Source: Microcystis aeruginosa FD4 (GTDB lineage: Bacteria; Cyanobacteriota; Cyanobacteriia; Cyanobacteriales; Microcystaceae). From it: a stretch of 64,000 nt of DNA. Below are positions 25,821 to 35,393 of this stretch, piece by piece; position 1 is the first letter of the stretch; every line of letters starts with the position of its first letter. The translations under genes and the position numbers were made by a program. The notes beneath the pieces are model-generated. The model was not told the DNA's origin. It saw nothing but the letters and a program-made list of their open reading frames with translations, and ran no database searches. The DNA lies in assembly GCF_009792235.1 (NCBI RefSeq), contig NZ_CP046973.1:4278001-4342000 (forward strand). The letters run 5' to 3'.

Positions 25821-25905
25821 ACTGATTATTTATTCTCCCTTTTACCTCTCCCAATATGTAGCCTATACTCAACGGATTTAGTATTAATCTTCTCTCACCA
25901 GTGGC

Positions 25906-28900
25906 TTAACTAAAGGGGAAACCACCATATTTATTGATAATTATATCTATAGTTTCCATAATTGCGATCGATTCTTCCAAAATGGAGATAATTTGTTGAT
26001 AATGTTCTAGGTCATCGTAGCTAAGGTGGCGACCTTTGCGGTCTTTTAGCCACTTCTGACACACTTGATAACCGCCGATATAAAAGTTCCAAATTTGCGG
26101 CGGAATCCCCCCAAAATACTGCTCAGAATTAATCGAAATTTGTTGTTTATTTTCGTCATATTTCACCTGTTCAACTAGATTAGAACCTGCCACGGGATAG
26201 CTACTAATTTCTTTTCCTGTCCCTTTCATCAGGTGTAACTGCACTAATCTGTCACCTTTTTTGACTAATTCCCAGAATAATTCTTGATTGCTGGTGAGAG
26301 GAACACGAGGAAAGTCTATTTTTAAAAATTCGGCGTAACGTTGGCGATATTGGGGAGAGTGAAAGACGGCATAAATATAGTTAAAAATGTCTTCCGGTCC
26401 AAAGGTTTTCTTTTTGTCTCCTTTGCCATCACTGATAAATTCTAATTCAAGTTTTGCGGAAAGTTCCTTAATAAATTCTGGCGCTAGATTGGGACGGCGA
26501 CCATTTGGCGAGTTGGTTGGTTCTGTTTCAAATAAAGTTGGGGTATTGGTTGGGTAAAGATAAAGGGGGAAAACAAAGCCATTATTTGATGTTTTGGGAG
26601 AGAGACAAATCACTTCAACAATATTTTCTGATATTTGAACATGATTAAAACTTTCTCCTTTAGTCATCCTAGAGGTAATTAGTGCATAATTTTGTTGATA
26701 TTTTAGGTTATACATAACATTACTTCTTGGCATACAATGAAAGCCCCTTGAATTACCCGTATAATATGTATATCTTTTGTCAAAAGGTCTGTATAAAATA
26801 GGAGTTAATTTATCCTTAGATAAATTTGATTGCTTAATATCTTTTTGTGCTAAATTAACTTTCCAGTCCCTAGAATCTTGACCTAAATTATACTTTATTC
26901 TAGCTTGTTCTGGACTGAGATTGACAAAATCATTGATTATATCCCAAATTTCTTTTTCACTCCATTGAATAGTTAAACTATCTCTAGCTGTGACGATACC
27001 AACACTATTAACTGGAATAATTTCAGTAATCTTCCAGAATTGATCGTATTCTGATCGCAGATTAATATTCTGAGGTTTAAATAGATAAAAAGGAGAATCA
27101 GGTTGTAATTCTTGCCAAGCAGTTGAACTAATATCATTTTCATCTAACCAATGATACTTACCCCCGATAATAACTTGATTCTCAATCATCTCTCTTTTGC
27201 CCCATAAATCAGCATGATAAACCTTCGCTAAATCTTGCTGACTATCTTGATACTTAATAAAAATACCAATAGCTACACCTTGCTGAATATCAAACACATT
27301 TTGATCGGGTGAACCGTCGGGACAGATTTCTTTTTTCTTGCTATTTCCATGTAAATCTAAAACATAAATATCATCAAAAGTTTTTAATAAACTTTGACGC
27401 ATTCCCCGAAAAGTTGGGTTATCCAAATAACCATGATTAGTAACAAAAGCTAAAATTCCGTAACCAGTTTTCTCGATGCGCCATTGACCAAAGCGAATAA
27501 ATTTGACATAATCATCATTTAACCATTTGGGATTTTTTTCGCCTAAAGGTTGCTCATCTACCTCAAAATAACTAGCAGTTTTTCCTCCAGAAATAATATC
27601 TTTTCCCTTCAATAATTCCTTAATCCATTCTCCTGTATTTACGGAATGTCCAGAGTAGGGAGGATTACCAATAATCACCATAACAGGATGTTCTTGCTTA
27701 ACACCTTGCGCTGACTCTGCTTCATCGCGAATACGATTTAAAAAACCGTCAGCAGGGGGAATTTGAAAAGCTTCCTGTAGGGTGTTGGTGAGATAGATTC
27801 CCAAGCGTTCATCGGCACTAAAATCATAGCCTAATTCCTGAAGTTGTAAACCTAACTTCATGTGTGCTACGGTGTAGGGAGCCATCAGTAACTCAAACCC
27901 AAAGAGACGCGGTAATAAATGTTTACTAACATAACTAGACCACATCCCTTTCTGTTGACGAAAACTCTCATAGATATAATCGATAACAGAGTGTAAAAAA
28001 GTGCCGGTTCCCACAGCAGGATCCAGAATTAAAACTTGGTGAACTTCCTGAGTTTCTTGGCTATTATTAGGATTTTTAATAGTAATTTTTTTGGCATCGG
28101 CCAAACCTTTAGGAATCTGAAACTTATTTTTTAGAATATAGTCTACACTGCGAACCATGTAAGAAACCACGGGTTCAGGAGTATAATAAACCCCCCTAGA
28201 CTCACGCATTTTACTATCGTATTCTGCTAAAAAAGTCTCATAAAAGTGAACCACCGGGTCCTCCTTGCGGGTGCGTTTTCCAAAGCTGCCCAGAATCCCC
28301 TCCATGTCCGTTTGTTGTAAAATAGTGGCTAGAGTATCCACGGCCCAAGTAATCCGCTCATCTAATTCTGTACCAGCGATTTGATGAAAAATTCCCCGCA
28401 AAAAAGGGTTAGTTTTTGGCAGTCGAAATCCTGCCGTTTCCCGGGAAAAAGAACTGATTTGATCCGTATTACAGCGTGCCGCAAATAAACCATAACAAAT
28501 TGTTTGTGCATACATATCCGCAAACTGCGCTTCGTTGAGATCACTAATTAAAACTCGTTGAAAAGATTGCAATTGTTGCCGCAACATTCCCCCGCAATCT
28601 TGATCTTTTAAAGCTTGTGCGATCGCATCTCGAATTAACTGCGCTAAAGCGGCCATTTTTTTCGCCAATTCTCGCGGTGTTGTTATCTGAATAACTTTCG
28701 AGAGGAAAAATTGATAGAACAATTGTTCTACTTGTAAAATACCCTGGGAATCAGGTTTAATTTGCTTTTTTTGATTAAGAGTTGCCACGGACGCTGATAG
28801 ACGCAATTCTCCCGATACATACCAACGAAATTCTAAATGATCGGTGATAATTAAGTTACCCAAAGCCTGTAAATAACGTTTTATTTGGGGAGTATTTTCA

Positions 28901-29142
28901 ACCTTTTTGAGAGAAGTTCCGATATCTTTTGCTTCCAGATGACCAATTTCTACCATACCCTGATTAATCACAAAATCCGGAGCGCCACAAGCAATCCTTT
29001 TCGGTTCATTGAGAGCTTGTAGGTTATTATTTAGGGATTCAATTAATTTTTTTAAAGCAGGACGATAACTGTGTTCTGTGGCGTTACCCTGTTGATAAAT
29101 GCCAGTGATTTCCTCTAGATATTTTGGCAGTGAGTTACTCAT
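25906..29142 (-). CDS. Single-chain restriction-modification enzyme (type ISP/IIG-like)
   Basis: From the ATG at 29142 this gives about 1078 residues; a TTG six codons upstream is possible. Order: an N-terminal PD-(D/E)XK nuclease candidate (PDF near residue 55, then HLEAKD near 70), a helical linker, the methylase with YYTPEPVV and SAM motif LDPAVGTGTFL (about 373-383), motif IV IGNPPYSG (about 491-498), and a 400-residue target-recognition and C-terminal domain like type ISP enzymes. Helicase motifs of full ISP enzymes are absent, so it is closer to type IIG. It should methylate adenine and cut unmodified DNA. No separate specificity gene is nearby. No lesion is seen. Confidence 0.8.
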   Translation of the reverse strand: MSNSLPKYLEEITGIYQQGNATEHSYRPALKKLIESLNNNLQALNEPKRIACGAPDFVINQGMVEIGHLEAKDIGTSLKKVENTPQIKRYLQALGNLIITDHLEFRWYVSGELRLSASVATLNQKKQIKPDSQGILQVEQLFYQFFLSKVIQITTPRELAKKMAALAQLIRDAIAQALKDQDCGGMLRQQLQSFQRVLISDLNEAQFADMYAQTICYGLFAARCNTDQISSFSRETAGFRLPKTNPFLRGIFHQIAGTELDERITWAVDTLATILQQTDMEGILGSFGKRTRKEDPVVHFYETFLAEYDSKMRESRGVYYTPEPVVSYMVRSVDYILKNKFQIPKGLADAKKITIKNPNNSQETQEVHQVLILDPAVGTGTFLHSVIDYIYESFRQQKGMWSSYVSKHLLPRLFGFELLMAPYTVAHMKLGLQLQELGYDFSADERLGIYLTNTLQEAFQIPPADGFLNRIRDEAESAQGVKQEHPVMVIIGNPPYSGHSVNTGEWIKELLKGKDIISGGKTASYFEVDEQPLGEKNPKWLNDDYVKFIRFGQWRIEKTGYGILAFVTNHGYLDNPTFRGMRQSLLKTFDDIYVLDLHGNSKKKEICPDGSPDQNVFDIQQGVAIGIFIKYQDSQQDLAKVYHADLWGKREMIENQVIIGGKYHWLDENDISSTAWQELQPDSPFYLFKPQNINLRSEYDQFWKITEIIPVNSVGIVTARDSLTIQWSEKEIWDIINDFVNLSPEQARIKYNLGQDSRDWKVNLAQKDIKQSNLSKDKLTPILYRPFDKRYTYYTGNSRGFHCMPRSNVMYNLKYQQNYALITSRMTKGESFNHVQISENIVEVICLSPKTSNNGFVFPLYLYPTNTPTLFETEPTNSPNGRRPNLAPEFIKELSAKLELEFISDGKGDKKKTFGPEDIFNYIYAVFHSPQYRQRYAEFLKIDFPRVPLTSNQELFWELVKKGDRLVQLHLMKGTGKEISSYPVAGSNLVEQVKYDENKQQISINSEQYFGGIPPQIWNFYIGGYQVCQKWLKDRKGRHLSYDDLEHYQQIISILEESIAIMETIDIIINKYGGFPFS

Positions 29143-29320
29143 TATCGTTGCGACATACAAACGTTCTTCTATAGATAAAATATAACCTCATTTGGACCCC
29201 ATGTCTCCTGAGATGCGCTCATCCTGATTTATCCCTATCCTCAAGGATACCAAAATTAGCTAAAATGAGATAATCGATAGGCGATAATCTCATCCCAACA
29301 ACTTTACCAAAATATTAACG

Positions 29321-30037
29321 ATGGTCAAAGTGTCATCTCCCTTATCTCTAGAGCATCTCTATCATGTTCCCACCTATACTATAGCCGATACTGCGCGCTA
29401 TCTCCATATTCCTTTACCTACTCTGAGAACCTGGGTACAAGGACGCACCTACCCCACCAAAACCGGACAGAAAAACTTTTTACCCCTCATTCAACGACCT
29501 AATCCGAATATTCCCCAACTTTCCTTTACTAACTTAGTGGAAGCGCACGTTTTAAGAGTCATTCGCACCGTTCATAACATCCCTCTCGATAAAGTTAGAC
29601 TTACCCTAGACTATATTAGTGAACAATTTAACACCGATCATCCTCTAGTTCAAAAACAATTTAGTACCGATGGAATTGACCTTTTTATCGAACAATTTGA
29701 ACATTTAATTAATGCCTCCCGTTCGGGACAATTAGCGATGAAACAAGTATTAAATAATCTCTTAACTCGTATTGAATGGGATGAACAAGATATCGCCACA
29801 AGGCTTTTTCCCACTATCAACCTAAAGGGGGAAGACTTCACTGATAAAGTCCTCATGATAGACCCGAATATTTCCTTCGGAAAACCCACTATCAAAGGAA
29901 CAGGAATTCCCACTAAAATTGTCACAGAACTTTATGATGCGGGGGACTCTATAGAAGATATTGCCAATGATTATAATTGTCAACGTTGGCAAATTGAAAA
30001 AGCGATTTTATTCGAGTCCAATTGGCAAGCAGCATGA
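29321..30037 (+). CDS. DUF433 antitoxin with N-terminal MerR-like domain
   Basis: In this 238-residue protein the N-terminal part, TYTIADTARYLHIPLPTLRTWV, is a MerR/excisionase-type helix-turn-helix. The C-terminal DUF433 reads SFGKPTIKGTGIPTKIVTEL then IEDIANDYNCQRWQIEKAI. It overlaps the next gene by ATGA (30034-30037). This long form normally neutralises the downstream DUF5615 toxin and binds DNA. Here the toxin is frameshifted, so the antitoxin may persist as an orphan regulator. Confidence 0.8.
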   Translation: MVKVSSPLSLEHLYHVPTYTIADTARYLHIPLPTLRTWVQGRTYPTKTGQKNFLPLIQRPNPNIPQLSFTNLVEAHVLRVIRTVHNIPLDKVRLTLDYISEQFNTDHPLVQKQFSTDGIDLFIEQFEHLINASRSGQLAMKQVLNNLLTRIEWDEQDIATRLFPTINLKGEDFTDKVLMIDPNISFGKPTIKGTGIPTKIVTELYDAGDSIEDIANDYNCQRWQIEKAILFESNWQAA

Positions 30038-30455
30038 CCTCTCAATACACCTATTTTATAGACCGCGCTTTAGGAAAGTCTATCGGTGAAGCTTTGCAAA
30101 AAATAGGGGTTAAGATTGAATTTCATCATGCTCATTTTGCCCCAGATGCACCAGATAGGTCGGGCTACCTATTGTTAGTCAAAGAGGATGGATAGTATTA
30201 ACTAAAGATGTAAACATTGGTAGAAATATTTTAGAAGTTCAACAGATAGCCCGTTATCAGGCTCAAGTATTTGTTCTAGTTTCTGGTAACTTACCTCGTC
30301 AAACAATGGTTAATATTTTTGTGGAAACAATCGATAAAATCGAGAGAATAACCCAAGGGAATCAAGCTCCTTTGATCGTAAAAATATACCAAAATTGTCA
30401 AGTTAAATTGTGGAAAAATAAAAATGAATTAACCAGAATGCTAGAAACTATTTAA
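30034..30455 (+). pseudogene. DUF5615-type toxin with frameshift
   Basis: The first frame gives MTSQYTYFIDRALGKSIGEA, then HHAHFAPDAPDRSG and ends early. Shifting frame near 30170 restores WLPIVSQRGWIVLTKDVNIG and runs on to a TAA at 30453. Inserting one base after the TCG codon makes a continuous DUF5615-like protein of about 140 residues with the active-site TKD. The lesion probably inactivated the toxin. The ATGA overlap with the antitoxin is kept. Confidence 0.8.
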
Positions 30456-30526
30456 GCTAAGACGCATTTTAACCGCCTATCTTTAGATTAGCTGAATCTC
30501 CTCCAATTCCCCGACATCGGGGAGGG

Positions 30527-30847
30527 TTGGGGGGTGAAGAAGAAGCTAATCAATTTGCCACTGAATTACTCCTAGGTGATTGTGATAACTGCCTTGGGGA
30601 TGGGAAATTCAAAAATGCTGAAAAATTGAGTAAATATGTTCAAGAACATTTTATCTCTCATCATCCAGATATTGATATAGGTGCAATTATTCTGAACTAT
30701 GGATGGCATAACAGGGACTACTTTGCTTTAGCCATGGCTACTTTAAAAGTATTAGAACCCAACCCAAATGGCAATAAGATTATTAATGAATATTTGGCCA
30801 ATCAGTTAGACTGGGATAAATTTGATGACGAAACCTACGAGATCTAG
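30527..30847 (+). pseudogene. 5'-truncated ImmA/IrrE-type metallopeptidase remnant
   Basis: The residues EEEANQFATELLLG at the start match the core of the ImmA/IrrE family just after its HExxH helix, with a C-terminal tail following. The HExxH part is missing: upstream lies a C/G-rich non-coding stretch, and the open frame begins at an unlikely TTG. The fragment therefore lacks the catalytic site. ImmA proteins often sit beside toxin or repressor genes. Confidence 0.6.
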
Positions 30848-30869
30848 AAAAGGTGTTAGGAGTTGAACC

Positions 30870-31547
30870 TTGATAGGTTCTGTTTATTGTTTGGATAATG
30901 ACATTATCCTAAAATTGGCCACCTGTGGCTTATTTTAGAAAAACCTCAATACCTTTGGAGTTGAGATTAATCAAGTTAAAATTCTTGAGACATTTCAATA
31001 TAAATTTAAAAGTCAACTGCAAGGAAAAAGAAGGAAGAGAAACCCTGTTAAATATAACCGAGAAGACGCTTTATCAGTCGTTACAACCTGCGATAAAATA
31101 TCAAGCAATAATAATATCAATCAAGAGGATTTTATTCAATTACAGAAAATCGAAGGAATAGACATAGGCGAGGCTATTCTACTCGGTTATGTTAGCTACT
31201 TGAATAAACAAAATAATTTAAGCTATTTACTCACGGGAGATAAACGCTGCTTGAAAAATTTAAATGTTCCTGAAACTAATCAGATTACTGACTACCTTCA
31301 AGGTAAAATGTGGTGTTGAGAACAATTAATTTTAAAAGATATTGAAATTTATGGATTTAATTGTATTCAAGAGAAAATTTATCCCGTTCGAGATTGTGAC
31401 ACCAATCTTAAACTTATATTCGGTTATAGCAGAGAATCAGCAGAGCAGCAAGTCAGAGAAGCGTTAGAAACTGAAATTAGGAAAAGAAACGGGAAACTTA
31501 CTTTATCCCTACCCTCAAGGATACCAAAATTAGTTAAGCGGTGTTAG
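30870..31547 (+). pseudogene. PIN-like domain gene with two in-frame stops
   Basis: Reading one frame through gives SVYCLDNDIILKLATCGLF, TAG (30936-30938), the VKILETF...DALSVV region, IDIGEAILLGYVSYL, LLTGDKRCLKNL, TGA (31317-31319) and then 75 more codons to TAG at 31545-31547. CLDNDI and TGDKR are PIN-type acidic motifs. Both stops lie in the same frame, so at least two point lesions have occurred. A second, shorter copy is at 25566-25693, about 5.4 kb upstream in the same direction. Confidence 0.75.
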
Positions 31548-31591
31548 TCTGTAGAGTGACTATAAGACCAGAATAGAGTAAATCTGTTAGG

Positions 31592-31680
31592 GCAGCTGCG
31601 AAACCCCGCCGGGGAAAGAAACAGAAGCCCAAATCGTGAGGTTTGGGAATCGCCGTCCGTTTAGGGCGGAAGGATGTCAA
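31592..31680 (+). mobile_element. Orphan IS200/IS605 right end with omegaRNA-like hairpins
   Basis: The block contains an AAACCTC-like stem (CCCAAATCGTGAGGTTTGGG) and a second hairpin CCGTCC...GGGCGG followed by AGGATGTCAA, the architecture of the 3' end of IS200/IS605 elements and of TnpB guide RNA scaffolds. No tnpA or tnpB is next to it. It lies just before the aminotransferase gene. Confidence 0.5.
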
Positions 31681-31712
31681 AATTAGTTTTTCGGTAATCA
31701 AATCTGGAATTT

Positions 31713-33101
31713 ATGAGCATTTTAGAACTGATAGAAAAAAGACTAGAAGAAAACTTTGCGCTCCACGAACAATACCTAAACCCCCAGATGGTTAGGGTAC
31801 TAAAAACGATCGGCTACGATCGCCACTACGTTAAAGCCGAAGGTGCATACCTATTCGACAATCACGGGGAAAAGTATCTGGATTTACTGAGTGGTTTTGG
31901 TGTTTTCGCCCTCGGACGCAATCACCCCAAGATTGTCCAAACTTTACAGGAAGTATTGACGGCAGAACTGCCCAATTTAGTCCAATTGGATGCTTCTATC
32001 CTAGCGGGATTGCTGGCCGAACGGTTAGCAGCGATCGCCCCGACCGGATTAGAACGAGTTTTCTTTGCCAACTCCGGCACAGAAACCGTCGAGGCCGCCA
32101 TTAAATTTAGCCGCTACGCCACCGGACGCAGCCAAATTGTTTACTGTCAGGGAGGCTACCACGGGTTAACCATGGGTTCCCTTTCCGCCACCGGCGATCC
32201 CCATTATCGTGAGGGATTTGGGCCTTTTGTCGGCGATTTTAAGGAAATTCCCTTCGGCGATCTAGCTGCGCTCGAAAAAGCTCTAATCAACAAAGATGTA
32301 GCGGCTTTTATTACCGAACCGATCCAAGGTCACGGGGTGAGAATTCCCGAACCGAACTATCTCCCCGCAGCGGCTGCCCTTTGTCGTCGTTATGGGACTC
32401 TTTTTGTGGCCGATGAAGTGCAGACTGGTTTAGGCCGGACTGGCAAAATTTGGGCTGTGGAACATTGGGGGGTAGAACCGGACATTTTATGCGTTGCCAA
32501 GGCTCTTTCGGGCGGTTTTGTGCCAGTGGGAGCGGTTCTCTGTCGTCGCTGGCTCTTCGATCGAGTATTCGATCGCATGGACCGTTCTGTGGTTCACGGT
32601 AGCACTTTTGGGAAAAATAATCTGGCCATGGCCGCCGGTATTGCCACTTTACAGGTGATTGAGGAGGAAAAATTAGTCGAGCGCTCGGCTGTAATCGGTC
32701 AACAAATTATCGCAGAACTACAGCCCCTCGTAGATCAGTACGAATGTTTGCAGGAAGTGCGGGGATTGGGTATGATGATGGCCTTGGAATTTGCCGAGCC
32801 GAGCAGTTGGTCATTAAAAGCCGCCTGGAAAATGCTAGAAACCGCCAATAAAGGGCTATTTTCTCAGTTAATCGTCGTTCCCCTCTTTACCCGTCATCAA
32901 ATCCTCTCGCAGGTTTCCAGCCACGGTATGAATATCATCAAGTTTATCCCCCCCCTCACCCTCTCCGATGAGGATTGCCGTTGGATTGTCACCGCCGTTA
33001 AGGATGTGGTCGCTGATGCTCACCGCCTACCTGGGGCCGCTTGGGAATTCGGCAAAACCTTAGCCAGCCAAGCTATACGCCAAAAAACCGCCAAAAAATA
33101 G
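31713..33101 (+). CDS. Class III PLP-dependent aminotransferase
   Basis: This 462-residue fold-type I enzyme has a PLP lysine at K263 (VAKALSGGF), with LFVADEVQTGLGRTG (about 230-244) and FFANSGTETVEAAIKFSRYA typical of acetylornithine, ornithine or putrescine aminotransferases. The substrate is not clear. Its neighbour 6 nt downstream encodes a sulfotransferase, then a flippase-like protein, which suggests work on an amine-bearing lipid or metabolite rather than on arginine metabolism. It also has a 20-residue extended N-terminus. Confidence 0.85.
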   Translation: MSILELIEKRLEENFALHEQYLNPQMVRVLKTIGYDRHYVKAEGAYLFDNHGEKYLDLLSGFGVFALGRNHPKIVQTLQEVLTAELPNLVQLDASILAGLLAERLAAIAPTGLERVFFANSGTETVEAAIKFSRYATGRSQIVYCQGGYHGLTMGSLSATGDPHYREGFGPFVGDFKEIPFGDLAALEKALINKDVAAFITEPIQGHGVRIPEPNYLPAAAALCRRYGTLFVADEVQTGLGRTGKIWAVEHWGVEPDILCVAKALSGGFVPVGAVLCRRWLFDRVFDRMDRSVVHGSTFGKNNLAMAAGIATLQVIEEEKLVERSAVIGQQIIAELQPLVDQYECLQEVRGLGMMMALEFAEPSSWSLKAAWKMLETANKGLFSQLIVVPLFTRHQILSQVSSHGMNIIKFIPPLTLSDEDCRWIVTAVKDVVADAHRLPGAAWEFGKTLASQAIRQKTAKK

Positions 33102-33107
33102 GTTAAT

Positions 33108-34205
33108 ATGTCCAGTTTGTTTCATCCCCTCTGCGGTAGTAACCTTAGCACTCTCCTTCGTTTGTTTTTGACCAATGGCGGCATCGATCGCCCCAATTTG
33201 GCCCCAGCAACCCTGGCGCTGGCAGTTACCTTGGCGCGACTGCCTTTTTCTACCCTAGAACGAATTTTGATGACAGGGTTTTATGAGCGCTGCGTGCAGG
33301 TAAAAGCACCCATTTTTATTGTCGGCTATTGGCGCAGCGGCACGACCCATCTGCACAATTTACTCGGTCAATCGGAGCATTTTGGCTATATTTCGCCCCT
33401 AGCGGTGGGATTACCCTGGGATATCCTCGGCATCGTCCGCTTATTTCAACCGCTGCTGGAATTAGCTCTACCGAGCGATCGCCATGTGGATAACGTTGCC
33501 GTTACTCCCGATTCCCCCCAAGAAGACTCGATCGCCCTGGCCAGTATGATCCCCCTTTCCTACTACCATGGTTTATACTTTCCCCAACGTTTTCAGTATC
33601 ATTTCGATCGAGGGGTTTTTTTTCAAGGCTGCAGCGAGAAAGAAATCGCCAATTGGCAACGTTGGCATACTCATCTATTAAAAAAAGTTTCCATCCATCA
33701 AAAAGGCAAACAATTACTAATCAAAAACCCCGTTTATACGGCACACATTGCCAGATTGCGAGCTATCTGGCCCGATGCTAAATTTATTCATATCTACCGC
33801 AATCCCTATCTAGTTTTTCCCTCAACCCGCCACTTTTTTACCCGCATCCTACCGGAACTAGCACTGCAATCCTACGATAATTTATCTATTGATGTCATCG
33901 AGCAAGCGATTCTGAAAAGTTATCCCCTAATGCTCAATTCTCTCCTGCGAGATAGTGCCGATTTACCTACCGATAGTTTTGTAGAAATTCGTTTTGAAGA
34001 TTTAGAAAAAGACCCCCTAGCACAAATCGAGAAAATTTACGATCAACTGCAACTTCCCAACTTAAAAATAGCTATGCCTCGCTTTGAGAAATATATCAGC
34101 AGTCTGCAAGGATATAAAAAAAATAATTATCCCCCAGATGCAAAAGCGATCAAATTGGTTGAATCCCATTGGCTGCCATTTATTCAACGTTGGAACTATT
34201 TTTAG
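33108..34205 (+). CDS. PAPS-dependent sulfotransferase
   Basis: This 365-residue protein has the 5'-phosphosulfate loop IVGYWRSGTTHLHNLL (about 71-86) and the 3'-phosphate motif FIHIYRNPYLVFPSTRHFF (about 225-243), which define the sulfotransferase family. Such enzymes move sulfate from PAPS to alcohol or amine acceptors. It starts 6 nt after the aminotransferase stop, so the two are cotranslated. A hydrophobic N-terminal region suggests membrane association. The acceptor is unknown. Confidence 0.85.
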   Translation: MSSLFHPLCGSNLSTLLRLFLTNGGIDRPNLAPATLALAVTLARLPFSTLERILMTGFYERCVQVKAPIFIVGYWRSGTTHLHNLLGQSEHFGYISPLAVGLPWDILGIVRLFQPLLELALPSDRHVDNVAVTPDSPQEDSIALASMIPLSYYHGLYFPQRFQYHFDRGVFFQGCSEKEIANWQRWHTHLLKKVSIHQKGKQLLIKNPVYTAHIARLRAIWPDAKFIHIYRNPYLVFPSTRHFFTRILPELALQSYDNLSIDVIEQAILKSYPLMLNSLLRDSADLPTDSFVEIRFEDLEKDPLAQIEKIYDQLQLPNLKIAMPRFEKYISSLQGYKKNNYPPDAKAIKLVESHWLPFIQRWNYF

Positions 34206-34373
34206 TTATCAGCTTTTTCAGTTATCAGTTATCAGTTATCAGTTATCAGTGATCAGTTATCAGTCATCAGTGATCAGTTATCAGTCATCAGTGATCAGTT
34301 ATCAGTGATCAGTTATCAGTTATCAGTTATCAGTTATCAGTCATAATTCATAATTCATAATTCATAATTTAAT
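34206..34373. repeat. Heptamer and AATTCAT repeat array
   Basis: About seventeen copies of the heptamer TATCAGT/GATCAGT/CATCAGT (34208-34342) are followed by four copies of CATAATT (34341-34366). They separate the sulfotransferase and flippase-like genes. Confidence 0.85.
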
Positions 34374-35369
34374 ATGAAATATCTTAAATTTATCTTTCTG
34401 GGTTTAGGTTTTGTTTTACTAGGGGTAATTTTACGCCAAACAAATCTGCAAGAAGTGTGGCAACAAATCACCCTAGTCGGTTGGTGGGGAATGACATTAG
34501 TGATTATTTTTTATTTCCTAGAATTACTCACCGATGTTTTTACTTGGCAACTAACTTTTAAAAGCATTCCTATCCAACCTAGATGGACAATTCGCCTATT
34601 ATTAATTTACATGGTAGGGGCAGCCTTTAATCGCGTGACTCCCTTCGCTTCGTTGGGAGGAGAAGGTTTTAAAGCAGTGATGTTGAAAACTCACTATCAG
34701 ATTAGCTATAAAGAAACCAGTGCCTCGATTATTTTGACCAAGACGTTAAATACTGCTTCCCTTGTCTTCTTTGCAATTATCGGGTTTTTTCTGCTCCTAG
34801 CTTCCCCAAAATTTTCTAATTCTTTTAAAACTTTGACTGGATTAAGTCTAGCTATATTCTCCAGTTGTATCCTGATATTTTTCTTGATTCAGCGATTCCG
34901 TTTATCCTCCCGAATAGTTAATCGATTAGGTCATTCTTTTTTAGGCGATCGCCTAGCTAAACCTTTAGAAAATCTTCGCAGTGTCGATGATCGTTTAGGA
35001 GAATTTTACCAGAATCTGCCCCTATTTAGAAATGGCTTGATCGTCGGTTTTCTCAATTGGCCCCTCGGAGTTTTAGAAATCTATGTTTTAATGCAACTTC
35101 TCCAACATCCGATCAGTTTTGCCGATGCTTGGTTATTTGATTCCGTTGCTCAATTGGTGCGCGCTGGAACCTTTTTTATTCCCGCTAATATCGGTACTTT
35201 AGAAGGTTCTTTAGTGCTGCTGGGTGCTTCCTTAACCGGTAGTCTCGAATTAGGTTTAGCGATTTCTGTAATTCGCCGGGTTAAAGATATTCTCTGGATT
35301 ATATTAGGTTTATTGATCTGGTGGTTATTTTCCCTAAGACCGACTTTACCCGATCGCTCTTCAAAATAA
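34374..35369 (+). CDS. Lysylphosphatidylglycerol synthase TM-region (UPF0104) flippase-like protein
   Basis: This 331-residue polytopic membrane protein with seven to eight TM segments matches the LPG_synthase_TM family: GGEGFKAVML, TKTLNTASLVFFAIIGFF, SLEGSLVLLGAS and a C-terminal RRVKDILWIILGLLIWW. The family moves or modifies lipids and includes MprF's flippase domain without its catalytic part. Together with the upstream aminotransferase and sulfotransferase it suggests a modified lipid. Its last 103 bp are duplicated at 35961-36064. Confidence 0.8.
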   Translation: MKYLKFIFLGLGFVLLGVILRQTNLQEVWQQITLVGWWGMTLVIIFYFLELLTDVFTWQLTFKSIPIQPRWTIRLLLIYMVGAAFNRVTPFASLGGEGFKAVMLKTHYQISYKETSASIILTKTLNTASLVFFAIIGFFLLLASPKFSNSFKTLTGLSLAIFSSCILIFFLIQRFRLSSRIVNRLGHSFLGDRLAKPLENLRSVDDRLGEFYQNLPLFRNGLIVGFLNWPLGVLEIYVLMQLLQHPISFADAWLFDSVAQLVRAGTFFIPANIGTLEGSLVLLGASLTGSLELGLAISVIRRVKDILWIILGLLIWWLFSLRPTLPDRSSK

Positions 35370-35393
35370 TCTCAATCATACTAAATCCGTTGA

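Noticed and set aside
29650..29925. 91-aa minus-strand frame
   Set aside because: Antisense shadow of the DUF433 gene.
30925..31161. 78-aa open frame
   Set aside because: Out-of-frame reading of the broken PIN-like gene, whose motifs lie in the neighbouring frame.
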